Of a DNA stretch of 64,000 nt, positions 11,441 to 22,768 are shown piece after piece (the first letter of the stretch is position 1; every line of letters starts with the position of its first letter). The stretch covers positions 206,801,342-206,865,341 of the forward strand of contig BTPG01000003.1 of NCBI GenBank assembly GCA_036245525.1, given 5' to 3'. The stretch is from Semisulcospira habei. Taxonomy: Eukaryota; Mollusca; Gastropoda; Semisulcospiridae. The notes under the pieces were generated by a model, which ran no database searches, was not told the origin of the DNA, and saw nothing but the letters and a program-made list of their open reading frames with translations. A program made the translations under genes and the position numbers.

Positions 11441-11995
11441 TTCAACGACCATATTCGCACGGATTCAGAAACACTGATTGGTATGACAAACCTATGAGCG
11501 TAGAATAATGTCTTATTAATCTACTTGCTAGATTTCAAGCGTCTTTGTTGCACTGAGACTGAGTACATGCCCATCATCTGAAGCAGACTGCCAAGTGTCC
11601 ATTTTGGGCGCCATGATTTCTGGCTGAATATCACATATTTAGGACAATATTGCTCAAAATACTCGAAATTACTGCTTGAAAGTATTTATAGTATTCACAC
11701 ATTCACTCTTTCACACAGATAAAACAATAATTCAGTTTTCAGATGTAAATATACATGATTTTATTGGAAATCATATCAGCACCCCTTCTGTGTCCCACCT
11801 TTTGGCACTTAGTCTTTTACTCTTTCTTATTCTGGCCAAGCTTGATAGCTGCCATGATATATCATAATTTAATTATAACCAGCCATTTTAGTACAAAGCT
11901 GTTGAAAAATAACAAGACATATTAGGCTGATGCTAGCTAAAAACAAATCGCAAACATGGACACAGATTGAAATTATTTGACCCTCTCTGTTTCAG

Positions 11996-12122
11996 TTCTT
12001 TGGGATTTGTTCCTGAATCGAAAGTTCCCCAGGCTGAAGGGTCTTTCCCAGCCATGAAAGCACCCAGAAAATGGATGCTAAACACGTGTGGTAGTACAGT
12101 ACCCCGACAGGTGGTGCCCTGG
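11996..12122 (+). CDS. Possible internal exon (weak)
   Basis: A good acceptor (CCCTCTCTGTTTCAG) precedes it and a donor-like CCTG|GTGAGC follows. One frame reads PAMKAPRKWMLNTCGSTV without stops, but other frames are equally open and no domain is recognised. It may belong with the candidate exon at 12439. Confidence 0.2.
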
Positions 12123-12438
12123 TGAGCAAGATTATGTCAGCATACTTGTGCTTACGAATGATAGCAGCCAGAAATCTTTTTAAAGTATTTGAAACCAGAA
12201 AAATGTAAATTTTGAACATGTTTTAGCTCCATTTAAGTTTGAGATGGAGACAAAAATTATAAAAGGTTGTAAGGTACGGCCGAAACAAGTGGGACTGGTT
12301 GTCACTGGCCAATAAAGAAAAGGAGTTTGAAGTTTCCTTAGGAAACTTGATCAGCAGGAAGCTTGTTATGGGTTGCTTCAAGAAAGCGCTGTGATCATTA
12401 TCAACATAAACAAAGCAGTCTCTTTTTTTCTGTTTCAG

Positions 12439-12672
12439 GAGTGATTGTCGGAGTAGATCCTCTGAGGGTCAAATTTCTCAAGCCTCACCAGACAAAACAA
12501 GGAGTATTTGTTTACCCTGAAATAGATGACAACCCTAGAAGTAGTGGATGACATGATTGTAGCGCCAGCTGTAGATTTCCTGCCACTCTCCAACGGTGCA
12601 CATGAGTGGAGAGTGGTTGGGTTTGATAAATTTTTAATTGTTTCTGCCATGTTTAGCTCAAGTATGAAGCTA
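12439..12672 (+). CDS. Possible 3' exon, unknown protein (weak, frame broken)
   Basis: It follows a strong acceptor (TTTTTTTCTGTTTCAG). The frame starts with VGVDPLRVKFLKPHQTKQGV and VYPEIDD, then moves into another frame with VVDDMIVAPAVDFLPLSNG and HEWRVVGFDKF. One extra base near 12535 would explain the shift. The alternating hydrophobic pattern suggests real, decayed coding sequence. I cannot name the family. Confidence 0.3.
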
Positions 12673-12979
12673 AAGTGAGTACTTTCTGTGCCAGTGGTCT
12701 GCTGAAAACCATCGGTCGTGGTAAACTTAGATCAATTGGTGCTAGATTCTATTTGTTTGAAAATGGTACAGAAAAGTTTCTTTGCGGAGGTATTTGGGCA
12801 AAAGGTAGGCTCCGATGTCACACAGCCCATAGCAAGCATGAGCAATGACGAACTAATGTCAGTTTTCAAGAGTGTTAAATGTATTGTTGGTATTCTAAAA
12901 TGTATTGAAATTTTAAACTTTTTTCACTTGGTGCTTTTTCACATTGTGGAACCACATTGTGCAGAGATTTGAACCCCAT

Positions 12980-14203
12980 GTTGTAAAGTTATGTACAAGC
13001 ATGTACAGATTTATTTTGCTACTTGCTTTAAACATTGTAGACACAATTATTAAAACTGGTAAATGCTGGGGTTTACCACAGAATTTGATGTAATTTCCCA
13101 TTTTTATCTTTTATTTTGACTTCAGTATTGATAATACCAACATGTTCGGTTGTAAAGTTATGTTAAAACTTGCCATTTTCACACATTATTCCCTTGTATT
13201 ATCAATTTCAAACCTGATAATTACATCACTGCTGTTCTGTAGTGTAGTGGAAAGCTACAGGTGATTGTGATTTTTATTTTCTGGTTCTTGTCCATTTGTC
13301 ACTTTTTTGTGAAGGCACTTTTTTGCTGAAATTTGAAGCTCGTGGTGTAAAGTTATGTACAAACAATTACAATATGTATTTGCTGCTTTCATTACTCGTT
13401 TCGACACAATTTTGGGAGAAATAAAAGTGTATTTTGTTAAAAAACACATCACTTGAGTAGTGTTTTGTTGTTTTTGGATTTATGCATGTTAGTTACAATA
13501 TGTATTTGCTGCTTTCATTACTCGTTTCGACACAATTTTGGGAGAAATAAAAGTGTATTTTGTTAAAAAAACACATCACTTGAGTAGTGTTTTGTTATTT
13601 TTGGATTTATGCATGTTAGTTAAAGAGCCTGTCAAGTTTGTTCGTCACGGTGTAAAGTTATGTTCAAGCATTGTGTGTTTCTTGTTTTTAGCCTTCATTT
13701 CACTCTATGTTGTGAATGGTGTTTTTTTCCTAAATTATTCTGTAATCTACAAGAGTTTAGTACACAAGAAGGGAAAACACACCATCTTAATTGACTTTCT
13801 TTGCTGTGTTGTCAAGGATTTCAAAATTTTTGTTCATAAACAAGTTGTCCAATTTTTTTTAAAGTTTATAGCTACTCTGTTAACACTTATCTCAATTAGG
13901 ATAGTTTAGAATCTATCACTGTGCAATTGAAATTGTGTGTTTAATACCACACAAAAAAAAAATTTTAATATAATTTATGCATTTTTTTGCATAAATGTAT
14001 AGCTGAGTGTAAAGTTATGTTCAAACAATTTCAGTGTTGCACCATTGTGTATCTATTCACCCCATCAAACTATCTTTGAAGTTTAAGAATAGCCTAGTAA
14101 GGAAAGAACAACATGATAATTAATTTATACAGCATGAATTTACTTTGTGAAAGCTGGAAAATGTGTTTTATAAATGTGTGACAGTGTAAATGTTATGTAC
14201 AAA
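12980..14203 (+). repeat. Dispersed motif array M1, right part
   Basis: Six M1 copies, all in plus orientation: about 12980, 13151, 13345, 13651, 14007 and 14184 (TGTAAAGTTATGTWCAA type; the last has an inserted T). Spacing is about 170-360 bp. The uniform orientation contrasts with the mixed orientation of the left array. Confidence 0.75.
13367..13618. repeat. 126-bp tandem duplication
   Basis: The unit starting 'ttacaatatgtatttgctgc' at 13367 repeats at 13493 almost unchanged (one A-run and one base differ). It is a recent local duplication between two M1 motifs. Confidence 0.9.
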
Positions 14204-14346
14204 CCATAACGGTTTTTCGCCAATACAGTTTACACCCAAAAGACTGCTCATGGGGAAATTCTTTGGGGGGTAGGGGAAGGGTGGGGGAGGGTAGGGCATG
14301 TTACTTATGACTAAACACATCACAATCATGCAAAATGATGCTCATA

Positions 14347-14772
14347 TGTGACCCTCTCTCACAAAATCAGTCTTAACTCGCATTTTGGATGTTTTGACAT
14401 ATATACATTTCTGAAAACTACAGTGTTTGCTGATTACTGTGATATATGACTGTATGCTGTAGGGCAAACATTGTAGAAGTTGTTAGTGTTTAAAGTTGTT
14501 AAAGCCTCCGGCGGCCATTTTGAGAAAACAGCCTGTGAAGTTTCTGTGTCCAGCATAATTGGGGCCAAGGGCAGACTTTTAAAATCATTTTAAACCTATT
14601 TAATGGCATTTTCATGATTAAGATTTTAACCATACGATACTTTGGTGTATGTGGAATACATTTCTGTAAAAAAGTGAAAATGACCCAGATTGACCCCCAC
14701 CTCATATAATTGCGTGTAGTGCTGATTGGCTCACTGCGAGTTAAGACTGGTTTCGTGAGAGAGGGTCACATA
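14347..14772. mobile_element. MITE with 36-bp terminal inverted repeats
   Basis: The left end (tgtgaccctctctcac.. to ..cttaactcgca) and right end (tgcgagttaagactgg.. to ..gagagggtcaca) are near-perfect inverted repeats, about 425 bp apart end to end. The flanks read CATA and TATG, so the target duplication is short or ambiguous. No coding sequence lies inside, so it is non-autonomous. Superfamily not assigned. Confidence 0.75.
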
Positions 14773-14789
14773 TGTTTACATTCAAAATC

Positions 14790-16090
14790 AGAGACCCATG
14801 TCACACGCTTTGGACACCCAGTCGTACTCTTGACCATATTTATAATATAACTCAATGCGCAGGTGAAAATGACACACACTGAGTCTGCAGGGGGGGAGGG
14901 GGGTGTGTATGTACAGAAAAACCGTAGAAATTACACGAAAGTCTGCGACAAAAAGGTAAGTTTTTAACTTTGCTTTGAACTGCGTAATGGGGGAGGCATT
15001 TCTCACCTCGGTCGGTAAGGAATTCCAAATTAAAGGAGCAGTACATCTGAAAAAGCGTTCACCAGCAGATTTGATTGATTGATTGATTGTACATTGCTTA
15101 ACGTCCCGACAGCAACAAGGCTTTCTCAGGACGTGCCTGCACTGCTTGTGAAAAAAAATACTAAACAGAAAATTGAATGTATGTCGCCAGCCGGTCAAAT
15201 ACGTTAAATAAACCTACAACATGGGGCCTAAATAAAGCTAAGACCATTTAGCAACACACATCCAATATCAAGAGCTACAGGCAGTACAGACAGTAGGGAG
15301 AGTTTTAAAAAGGCAAATACAGGTGAATGGACAAAGGGTAGACAGAAACACATGCCCCAGAATAGAGAGAAAAACCCACCCTGTGGGGCTGACCAGGGTG
15401 ACCCTGGGAACTAAAAAATACTTAACCCCACCCAAGTCCCCCAGGGCAGACCCAAGTGGGGTACCAGCAGATTTGAGATGGTACTTTGACTTGAGCAGTT
15501 TCTTTCCCGATCAACGCACTGAGCTAGAGGGCTGGTAAGTAATTAGACTGGAAGAAAAGGTATGACGGAAGACTGCCATCAAAGTGGCGGTATGCAAGGG
15601 TCACAATCTTAAAATGTATGCGGGATTGGATTGGAAGCCAGTGAAAGTCTTTTAGTATATAGGGGTTACGTGGTCTCGTTTTTGCCTGTGCTTCACAAGC
15701 CTTGCGGAATTATTTTGAACTCGCTGAAGGCGGCTAATCTGCTCAGATGGAAGACCAAAAGGTAGAGAATTGCAGTAGTCAAGATGGCTTGTGACTAAAG
15801 CATTCACTAACTTTGCAGTGGCAGATTCAGAAAGACTGTGTTGGATAGATGTGATGCGTCTCAGAGAGTATAAAGCACCACAACAGATTTCACCCACGTG
15901 ATCCGGAGTCTTATTGAGCTTGACAATAAGATATTTGACAGAAGACTAAAATGGAATACATGTATCAGCGTCATCTATGCGTAAAGACTCAGTGTGAATT
16001 TGTTGAAGCTGGGATGCTGAGCCAAAGGGCAGTAACTCTATTTTTTCTGGGTTTAACATAAATTTGTTACTGTCCATCCATGTCGATCCA
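14790..16090 (-). mobile_element. CR1/L2-like LINE, RT C-terminus, split by SINE-like S1
   Basis: Minus-strand motifs in order: a WMDSNKF-like region near 16070, then CCGALYSLRRITSIQHSLSE, LVTSHLDYCNSLPFGLPSEQ, QRVQNNSARLVK, and after the S1 insert RCTAPLIWNSLPTEVRNAS and FKAKLKTYLF. The copy is 5'-truncated and carries frameshifts. The S1 copy at 15075-15472 sits inside it with a 14-bp duplication. Confidence 0.75.
15075..15472 (-). mobile_element. SINE-like element S1, full copy B
   Basis: It is bounded by the 14-bp duplication ACCAGCAGATTTGA (15061-15074 and 15473-15486). Reversed, it runs from CCCCACTTGGGTCTGCCC to GGACGTTAAGCAATGTACAA and a (TCAA)n tail. There is no clear tRNA A or B box. 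The same full length in several copies suggests a defined non-autonomous retroelement. Confidence 0.85.
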
Positions 16091-16569
16091 TGGTTAGGGT
16101 TAGTGGTGTTATAATATTAGGGCTATAATTTTTACTTGTATTAACTGACACCTCAGAAAAAAAATAAGCAAGCTCTATGTAGTAATCTGAGTATACAAAA
16201 GAGATTTAGAGTCTGTCGGATGATTACTTGAGTAATGCTGTGGGCATAAAATGCCCCTTTTTTCATGGTACCGCTAGCCATTTCACTTGTTTTTCGTCAA
16301 CCTTGGTGTCACAACACAAAGCAACATGACTGTGCGTGTAGCAATCATTTGTCTTTATTATTATATGTTTGCATGTTATGTATAAATAGTACATTATGTG
16401 CAAATATTTAACCAGTAGTCATAAGTAGTCGATAGTTATTTGAGCACAAACTTGGTCTTTCATTTTAAAATGATATATTTACTTGACCGAGATAAAACTT
16501 TAAACCTTCATATCTTGCAAACCGTTAACGATACAACTATGAAATTTTGCACCTGTTTAAATATTAACA

Positions 16570-16920
16570 TTGTGGATAGGTACATAGAGATCACATCATG
16601 AACAGGGAAGTGGGAAGCAGAATCAGGCAAGCCATCGGGCCCTAGGAAGACCTATTACTAGTATTAGTATTAGCCATTGTGAAAGAACGCAAACTAAAGT
16701 GGTATGGGCATGTCAGGCGATCAGCAGGGCTTGCCAAGACATCCCTGCAAGGCACTATGCAAGGAGGGCGAAGGAGAGGAAGACTGAGAAAAAGATGGGA
16801 GGACAATATCTCAGAGTGGACAGGACTGAAGCTGAGTAACACACTAAGAATGACAGAGAACAGAGTGGAATGGAGGGAGCTATTTGCCAAGTTGTGGTGC
16901 CCCAACCGTCAGAAAGACTA
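16570..16920 (+). mobile_element. LINE C-terminal fragment (KWYGHV / RKRWEDNI type)
   Basis: The plus-strand frame reads RKLKWYGHVRRSAGLAKTSL, QGGRRRGRLRKRWEDNI and SEWTGLKLSNTLRMTE. These are the conserved last motifs of a group of non-LTR retrotransposon polyproteins common in invertebrates and fish. All upstream domains are missing. Confidence 0.7.
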
Positions 16921-16989
16921 CATAGATAGATACACCATTTTTATCCCAATCATTTTTATTTCAAATTTTGGCTGGACCCACCTACTGTA

Positions 16990-17464
16990 AGTATGTAAAG
17001 TAAGTGTTTGTATAAAGAGATTTGCTGTATACATAAGTGTGTAGACTGTACGTACTATTAGCATATTTTTGCCTGCAAGTCTCATATTCCTCTGCCACAT
17101 CAATCTCTATCTTCACGTCATGTGACTCCATTGTGTGTCCTCAGTAGTGCCCAGAAGCCCTCAGTTCAGTTCAAATCAAGGTGCCTGGTCAACACAAAAC
17201 ACAACACTAGTTGTAGTACATCACACAGGACAGAAATGCAACACTATGTATTGTAATAAACACAAGAGCTTTCTGCGACCTAGTTTCATATGAACCCTCC
17301 AGTACAAAATGACAAGTGCAGTTGGATCACATTTCCAGTTTCAAATTACCTTTAAACTTTAGCCCCCAGCTGCCTCTGTAATGAAGTCACACAGTTCCAT
17401 GATGATACATAATAATATAATATATATATATATCACAATCATTTGTTGTCAACATGAACACAAA
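16990..17464. other. No gene seen
   Basis: No reading frame, hairpin or known repeat stands out, apart from a short (AT)n tract near 17420. Confidence 0.5.
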
Positions 17465-17632
17465 GTTACACTTTTAGGGCTTAATGCCTTTTGTCCACCA
17501 CAAAGGTGATTAAAAAAAAAAAAACCGGGGCACCCAATAGGGTCTGAACAAATTTTGACGCCAGCTGGATACAAACCCGCAACATCCTGGACAACAGGAG
17601 AACACTCTACCACCGAGCCACCAAGCTCCCCC
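17465..17632 (-). mobile_element. tRNA-derived SINE, family S4
   Basis: The minus strand begins GGGGGAGCTTGGTGGCTCGG (A-box-like TGGCTCGGTGG), has a B-box-like GGGTTTGTATCC, and continues with an interior also found on the plus strand at 34096-34210 (CAGACCCTA, GGTGCCCCG, AATCACCTT, TTAAGCCCTAAA). It is a SINE head and not a functional tRNA. Confidence 0.65.
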
Positions 17633-17672
17633 TGTTGTAAACACAAAAACAGTTTAAATAAGTTGAAACAGT

Positions 17673-17889
17673 TTAACTCATTTAGCCCCAGGACCCTGCA
17701 GTAGGAAATGGATTGATCATAATAATTTAAGGGTAGTGCCAGATGAGCTTGGCGCCTTCAGTCGCCAAGCTCATCTGTCACTACTCTTGAATTATCATGA
17801 TCAATCTATCTACTATAAGTACAACTGATATAGTCATTGACAACGCCTCCAAAAGTTTGGAAATGCGGTCATGGGGTTAAGAGGGTTAA
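17673..17889. mobile_element. TTAA-bounded hairpin element H1 (copy b)
   Basis: It starts TTAACTCATTTAGCCCC and ends GGGGTTAAGAGGGTTAA; 217 bp. The central hairpin arms at about 17703-17752 and 17761-17813 share the 'agcttggcg / cgccaagct' core of the family. Confidence 0.8.
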
Positions 17890-18086
17890 ACTTAAAGATT
17901 CTTTTGTGAAGACTTGTTAAATGTTAACACCAGAAAATACTGATACTGCATACATCGTATGAATCTCTTATACCATCTTAGAGCTGTGTGACTACTGTAC
18001 AAAGGTGCACAATATGCCTTCATCAACTAGGTAGGATAAACAGCACATTGCAGGCAAATCATCCAACACCTGTTCTTGTGGATGTA

Positions 18087-18123
18087 ACAAGATTGGGACA
18101 GCCTACAGCCATCCCAATCTTGT
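18087..18123. repeat. Small palindrome
   Basis: Arms ACAAGATTGGGA and TCCCAATCTTGT enclose a 13-bp loop. It is not part of families H1 or H2. Confidence 0.7.
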
Positions 18124-20096
18124 GTGGGCAGCAAGGCCATTACATCCCTAGCAAATCTGTCACTATAATAATGGGATGTTTTCTACTTCATGTTTGACAA
18201 CCTGGTCATCCTTCTGTAGTTACAGAGGGGAAAGTGGGGGAGAGGTCGTTGGAGATGACTTGCTTTTATCACTCTATTACAACATGCTTTCCTCTAGTAT
18301 TTTAAATTGTCTCTCATCAGGACAGACAGCACAACAAAAATATCCATCCAAGCCACTCTACAGTCCATAAACACAACCATGATAACATCAGTACTGAATG
18401 GAAAGCTGCACTGTACAACAATAAGATTACAAGGCATTTGGGTGTGGTGGGGTGAGGTTGGTGTCATCATGATATAACCTCCAAAACTTTATCACAGATT
18501 TGTGAACTTCACTGGCCTCTGTGTTCCTAACCCTTTGGATGACAGCAGCAACTTTAGTTGCAATGTTTTAGTCCTGCAGGAATCATTGCAACTAACATTA
18601 ACACAGCTACCAACACCCCAAGCACCGTGTGCGTGTGTGTGTATTTGTGACAGTAACTAAAGCTCATGTTTGTGGGCGGACAAGCTAGAATAGGATATAT
18701 TATATTTTCTTTATATAGTTTATTAAGATTTACTCAAGGTAGTTTGGGGAAATTTCTTATTATTACTAATGAAAAAAATGCTCTTTCCACGAAAACCGGT
18801 TGATCTGCATTTTACTCGGTCATTTTTTCTTATTCTTACTAGATATTTTGCATACAGTTAAGATAGTAATAATAATAATATTAAAAAATGTACAATTTAT
18901 ACCGCACCAAATCACCAGAATCAACGATAAGTGTGTTACAAAAGTTATACTACGCTATACACATGTATGCACAATCACACACTACCTTAATACGAGTTTA
19001 AGCTATGCGCACAAATACAAACACAAACTGAAGCCTAAAAACCATCCAACATTTATGGCATTTTGATGATGCTTTTGTGCCACCACGATGGTGCTACACA
19101 GCCAACAAAGGGAAGACCTAAGATCAAGGGTGTATAAAGATGAAATGAGTTAATGATAATTCAGTAAGATTTCTATGTGTACTACAACTTGCATGCAGTC
19201 ACTGATGTCCAACTTCATAAACGCTGTTGAATTTTGTGCGATCCAAGACCAGACGCCATTTTTGCGGAAGATTTTAATAAAGGGACATTACCTAGTGTGC
19301 TGACGGTCAACTCGCCCAATAATGAACTCGCCCCAGGTGTAAGGTCAGCTATCTATCGGCAGTTAACTCGCCCTAACAGTTTTATCTACTTTATGGTCTA
19401 GCCTCCTACCCTCTTATTTTCTTATGCCTGCGAACATATATACAATTAGATCACTGTGATGCAATGGGTGTCTGACAACTTGCTGAATGACTCGACAACT
19501 TGTCAATGATTTTGTCAAGTCCGAGTCACTGGAAAAAAAAAACCGGCGCTAACATCACACACATGAATGTTTCAGCCTGATTCTGCCTTGGCCGGTTCAT
19601 GCCTTTTAAGTCTGTGACCTGTGTCAACGGTCCCAGAGTATTCACAGGTTTTTGTGTCTCTTTTGATCACAATGGATCTTCATGAGTATCAGAGTTTTCT
19701 GTTTACGGTGTTCAACTGAGATGCTGGGCTATCTCAGTAGTAGCGCGATACACGCCGGCCAAAGGTGACGGCATAGATGTAGTTTAGCTACATGCCTTAT
19801 TGAGATAATGCATGCATCCCTCTTCTTCTTTTTTTTTTTTTTTTTTCTTCTTTTTTTCTTCCCCTTTTCCCTTTCCTCTTCAAGTGTACTTGATCGTGTT
19901 GATGATATTCCCACAAAGTTATGGCGGCTTGATTTTGCTGCCGTGTGTCACCGTAGGGAAGTGTTTCAAATCGCATGCAGCAAGATACATTAGCCTGTTT
20001 TAAGTCTGTTTCAAAGCATTGTCTCTTATTTGATTCTGGCTGTCACTGAAGTGATGACTGTTTTCGTTAATGCCGGTAGCTTAATTTTCTTTAAGC
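18124..20096. other. No gene recognised
   Basis: A+T-rich sequence. Long T-runs interrupted by C (about 19822-19875) produce open but meaningless Phe-rich frames. Nothing else is supported. Confidence 0.5.
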
Positions 20097-20310
20097 TTAA
20101 CTCATTCTACCCCAACACCGAAATCCCCAAATTTTGCCGTTGTCCTCTAAAGCCTGCATTGCAGTGCAGGACACAGATCGACCATGATAGTTCAAGGGTG
20201 ATGCCAGAATAGCTTGGCGCCCATAGGCGCCAAGCTATTCTGGCATCACCCTTGAACTATCATGGTCGATCCATAGTCTTGCTGTGGTGTGTCTGGGTTG
20301 AATGAGTTAA
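20097..20310. mobile_element. TTAA-bounded hairpin element H1 (copy c)
   Basis: 214 bp, TTAACTCATTCTACCCC at the left and GGTTGAATGAGTTAA at the right. The central hairpin is perfect: arms 20176-20221 and 20226-20271 (46 bp each) with a 4-bp loop. It is the cleanest copy in the window. Confidence 0.9.
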
Positions 20311-20959
20311 ACCGATTTGCTTCTTTTATTTGTTGCTTTGTTTGTTTGGTCCTCCAACCTTATATTCTATTGCGTGTCCGGCTGTTCAGCCGTAATGAAA
20401 TATGGAGTTTCTTTTTTTTTTTTTTTTTTTTTTTTTCCGGGCGTTAACGTTCTCAGATGTGTTCGCTGTTAGACAGATACAAGACGTGTTTCAACTTATA
20501 TCAATGCTTTTCGTACGCTGGCATCAAAACGTTTGGTTTATTTTATGCGACTGACTTGTGTGAGAGTGTTCCGACCGGCTCAACATAGTCCATTGCAAAC
20601 AAAATAGCGCATCAGACTGAGCAAGTCTGACCTAGCGGAACAAAAAAAGAAAGACACGGGCGGTGTTAGACACCAACGATCAGTGTGTAAAGATGTGTTT
20701 TGCATCTCACACTATCCGATGCAATGGCCTAGGCTTTTTTTTTTTTTTTTTTTTTTTCGGCCGGCCGTACACACTCTTTTCCCACAAGTCAGTTTTTGCG
20801 TTTCGGCGGAATGAAGTGTGTTTCGAGAACGTTTTGCTTTCAAAAGCCTGGTATTCCTCTCGTCAGCGGACCAGACCGTTTGAGACTCCCGCCACCGCAA
20901 TTCTTGGCTGTAATTATTTCAGTCTCATACGGGCATTTAGCCCCGATTTATTTAACGGG

Positions 20960-22146
20960 TCAGATGTTTGTGCACCTTTTTGGGCAGAATCATCGTGGTG
21001 TCATCGTCATCGCTACCCGAGGGGCAGACTTCACTGCCTCTCTCGCTGCCCCAGGGGCAGCTTGTGGCGCCATCGCCGCCACCGGCACCCCAGGGCGGGC
21101 AGCATGCCCTACCTCACTCATCACCTTCGGGGCAGCACTCATTGCCTCAGTCACCAACCCAGGGGCAGTCTATGGTTCCATCGTCATTGCCACCCCGGGG
21201 GCAGCCTTTAGTGTCTTACTCGCCACCCCGGTGGCATTCTACACTGCCTTGGTTATCACCTCTGGGGCACTTTGCCGGGGGTGTCATCGTTATGGCCACC
21301 TCAAGGACAGCTGTCAGCACTTTACTCATCATCTCAGGCTCAGTTATCACCCTATCGTGTGTTGCCTATCATGTCGCCCATGGCTGTATCATCGTTATGA
21401 CCACCTCAAGGACAGCTGTCAGCACTTTACTCATCATCTCAGGCTCAGTTATCACCCTTTCATGTGTTGCCTACCATGTCGCCCATGGCTGTATTATGTC
21501 AAAGGTGGTTGCATGCACAGGTGGGTTATCATCTGAAGCTGCAAGTGTATGTCAGAGGATCTATGTGTTAGTTTTACCCCACAGGTGCAGTGTAAACAAA
21601 CACAACCAAGTACGTAGAGAGTGCTTTAACAAAGCGGTTACTGTCCACCCTAGTCTTGATGTTCCGGCATCTGCAGACTCTCACCACCTGAAAGTGTCCT
21701 ACTTTAGCGCTAAGTCATGCAGAAACGTAGCCACTGAGATTCAGGATATCATCATTGACAATGACCTTGACATTTTTCTGCTGGTTGAGACATGGTTAAA
21801 AGACCAAGGTGACGAGGCATTTATAGCTGCTATAACACCTTCTGGCTTGAAAACTGTGGCATTTCCCCGTGCTGGACGTAGGAGTGGTGGAATTGCTGCC
21901 ATCCACAAAAACGCGCTAGAGGGTTTTGTCAAGGTGAGCAACCCTACCTTCACATGTTTTGAAACGGTCATGCACGTGTGCTGTCAGAATGCCCCAGCTG
22001 TCCTAACACTGTCCTCTCCGATCACAAAATTGTCTCCTGCACATCTGAGACTCACCAAGCCTCCTCGTGCTAAAGTTCTGATAACATCCAGGAACTTAAA
22101 GCGCATGAATGTGTCGGATTTCAAAGCACGGCAGATGGAGTATTAA
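20960..22146 (+). mobile_element. CR1/L2-like LINE 5' part with internally deleted endonuclease
   Basis: An open frame runs to 22146. Its first part is a G+C-rich, imperfectly repeated Pro/Gln/Ser-rich leader. From about 21690 it reads as the N-terminal half of an APE-type endonuclease: DIIIDNDLDIFLLVETWL, AFPRAGRRSGGIAAIHKN. It then jumps directly to the end of that domain (LRLTKPPRAKVLITSRNLKR), which matches the LINE at 6300-6420. The catalytic centre between them is deleted, so the frame is open but inactive. Confidence 0.75.
21286..21495 (+). repeat. 105-bp in-frame tandem duplication
   Basis: Two adjacent copies of a unit starting 'atcgttatg', with only a few changes. 105 is a multiple of three, so the frame stays open through both. 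It lies in the LINE leader just upstream of the endonuclease part. Confidence 0.9.
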
Positions 22147-22222
22147 ACTAGTGGCATAGTCACTCTTTGCTCATGGAGTATGGTATTGGCGTGCGCTAAT
22201 GTGTTGTCTTATGTTTTGACAG

Positions 22223-22447
22223 AAAATGTGGCGCTTCGTAAACTGACCTGCAGCCAAAGTTCTTCCTACATTTTTTCGGCTACAAGCGTCCAATACCCAG
22301 CGGATTACGCTGTCAACGGTAACACAAGTGGCGAGTATACTGATACCTGTATACACACAGCAACATCTGACACGTCCCCCTGGTGGCAGGTCAACTTGGG
22401 TCGTCCTTACCCTGTCTACAGCATCACTGTCTGGGCTCGGGCTGAAT
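22223..22447 (+). CDS. Lectin gene, exon with first half of fucolectin-type (FTP) domain
   Basis: The acceptor TTATGTTTTGACAG and donor GAAT|GTAAGT bound a 225-bp exon. It reads NVALRKLTCSQSS, then YPADYAVNGNTSGEYTDTC, HTATSD and SPWWQVNLGRPYPVYSITVW. This is the signature of the eel-fucolectin/tachylectin-4/pentraxin-like (F5/8 type C-related) sugar-binding fold. The exon is phase 1 at both ends and joins in phase to the exon at 23773. Such domains recognise fucosylated glycans and occur in secreted or receptor-like innate-immunity proteins; that role is family knowledge, not proven here. A LINE fragment begins at or just past the donor, and the frame stays open into it. Confidence 0.8.
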
Positions 22448-22736
22448 GTAAGTTTATCTCTGGTTCTGCCCCTCCTTACTTATCTGATCTTGTCCAGCAG
22501 TATACACCGTCCCGCTCACTACGCTCTGCTTCAGACACTCGTGTTTTCCGTATCCCTAGACGTAATAAGGTCACTCAAGGTCATCGTGCATTTTCGTATT
22601 TTGGTCCCATTACATGGAAGGATCTCCCAGCTGATGTGCGTCACTCCTCATCTCTTTCCATTTTCAAATCCAAGCTTAAAACACACCTTTTCTCTGTTGC
22701 ATATACGTAAAGACCATTTTGTCTGCCGGCTCATCA

Positions 22737-22768
<32 letters not shown>

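Noticed and set aside
17570..17632. tRNA gene on the minus strand
   Set aside because: A and B boxes are present but the cloverleaf is poor and the sequence continues into a SINE body found elsewhere; the same applies to 41935-42025 and 62040-62135.
19808..20003. Phe-rich frames
   Set aside because: They are translations of poly-T tracts.
20663..21211. Pro/His/Arg-rich frames before the LINE endonuclease
   Set aside because: All three plus frames are open because of G+C-rich repeats; no evidence selects one as a host protein.
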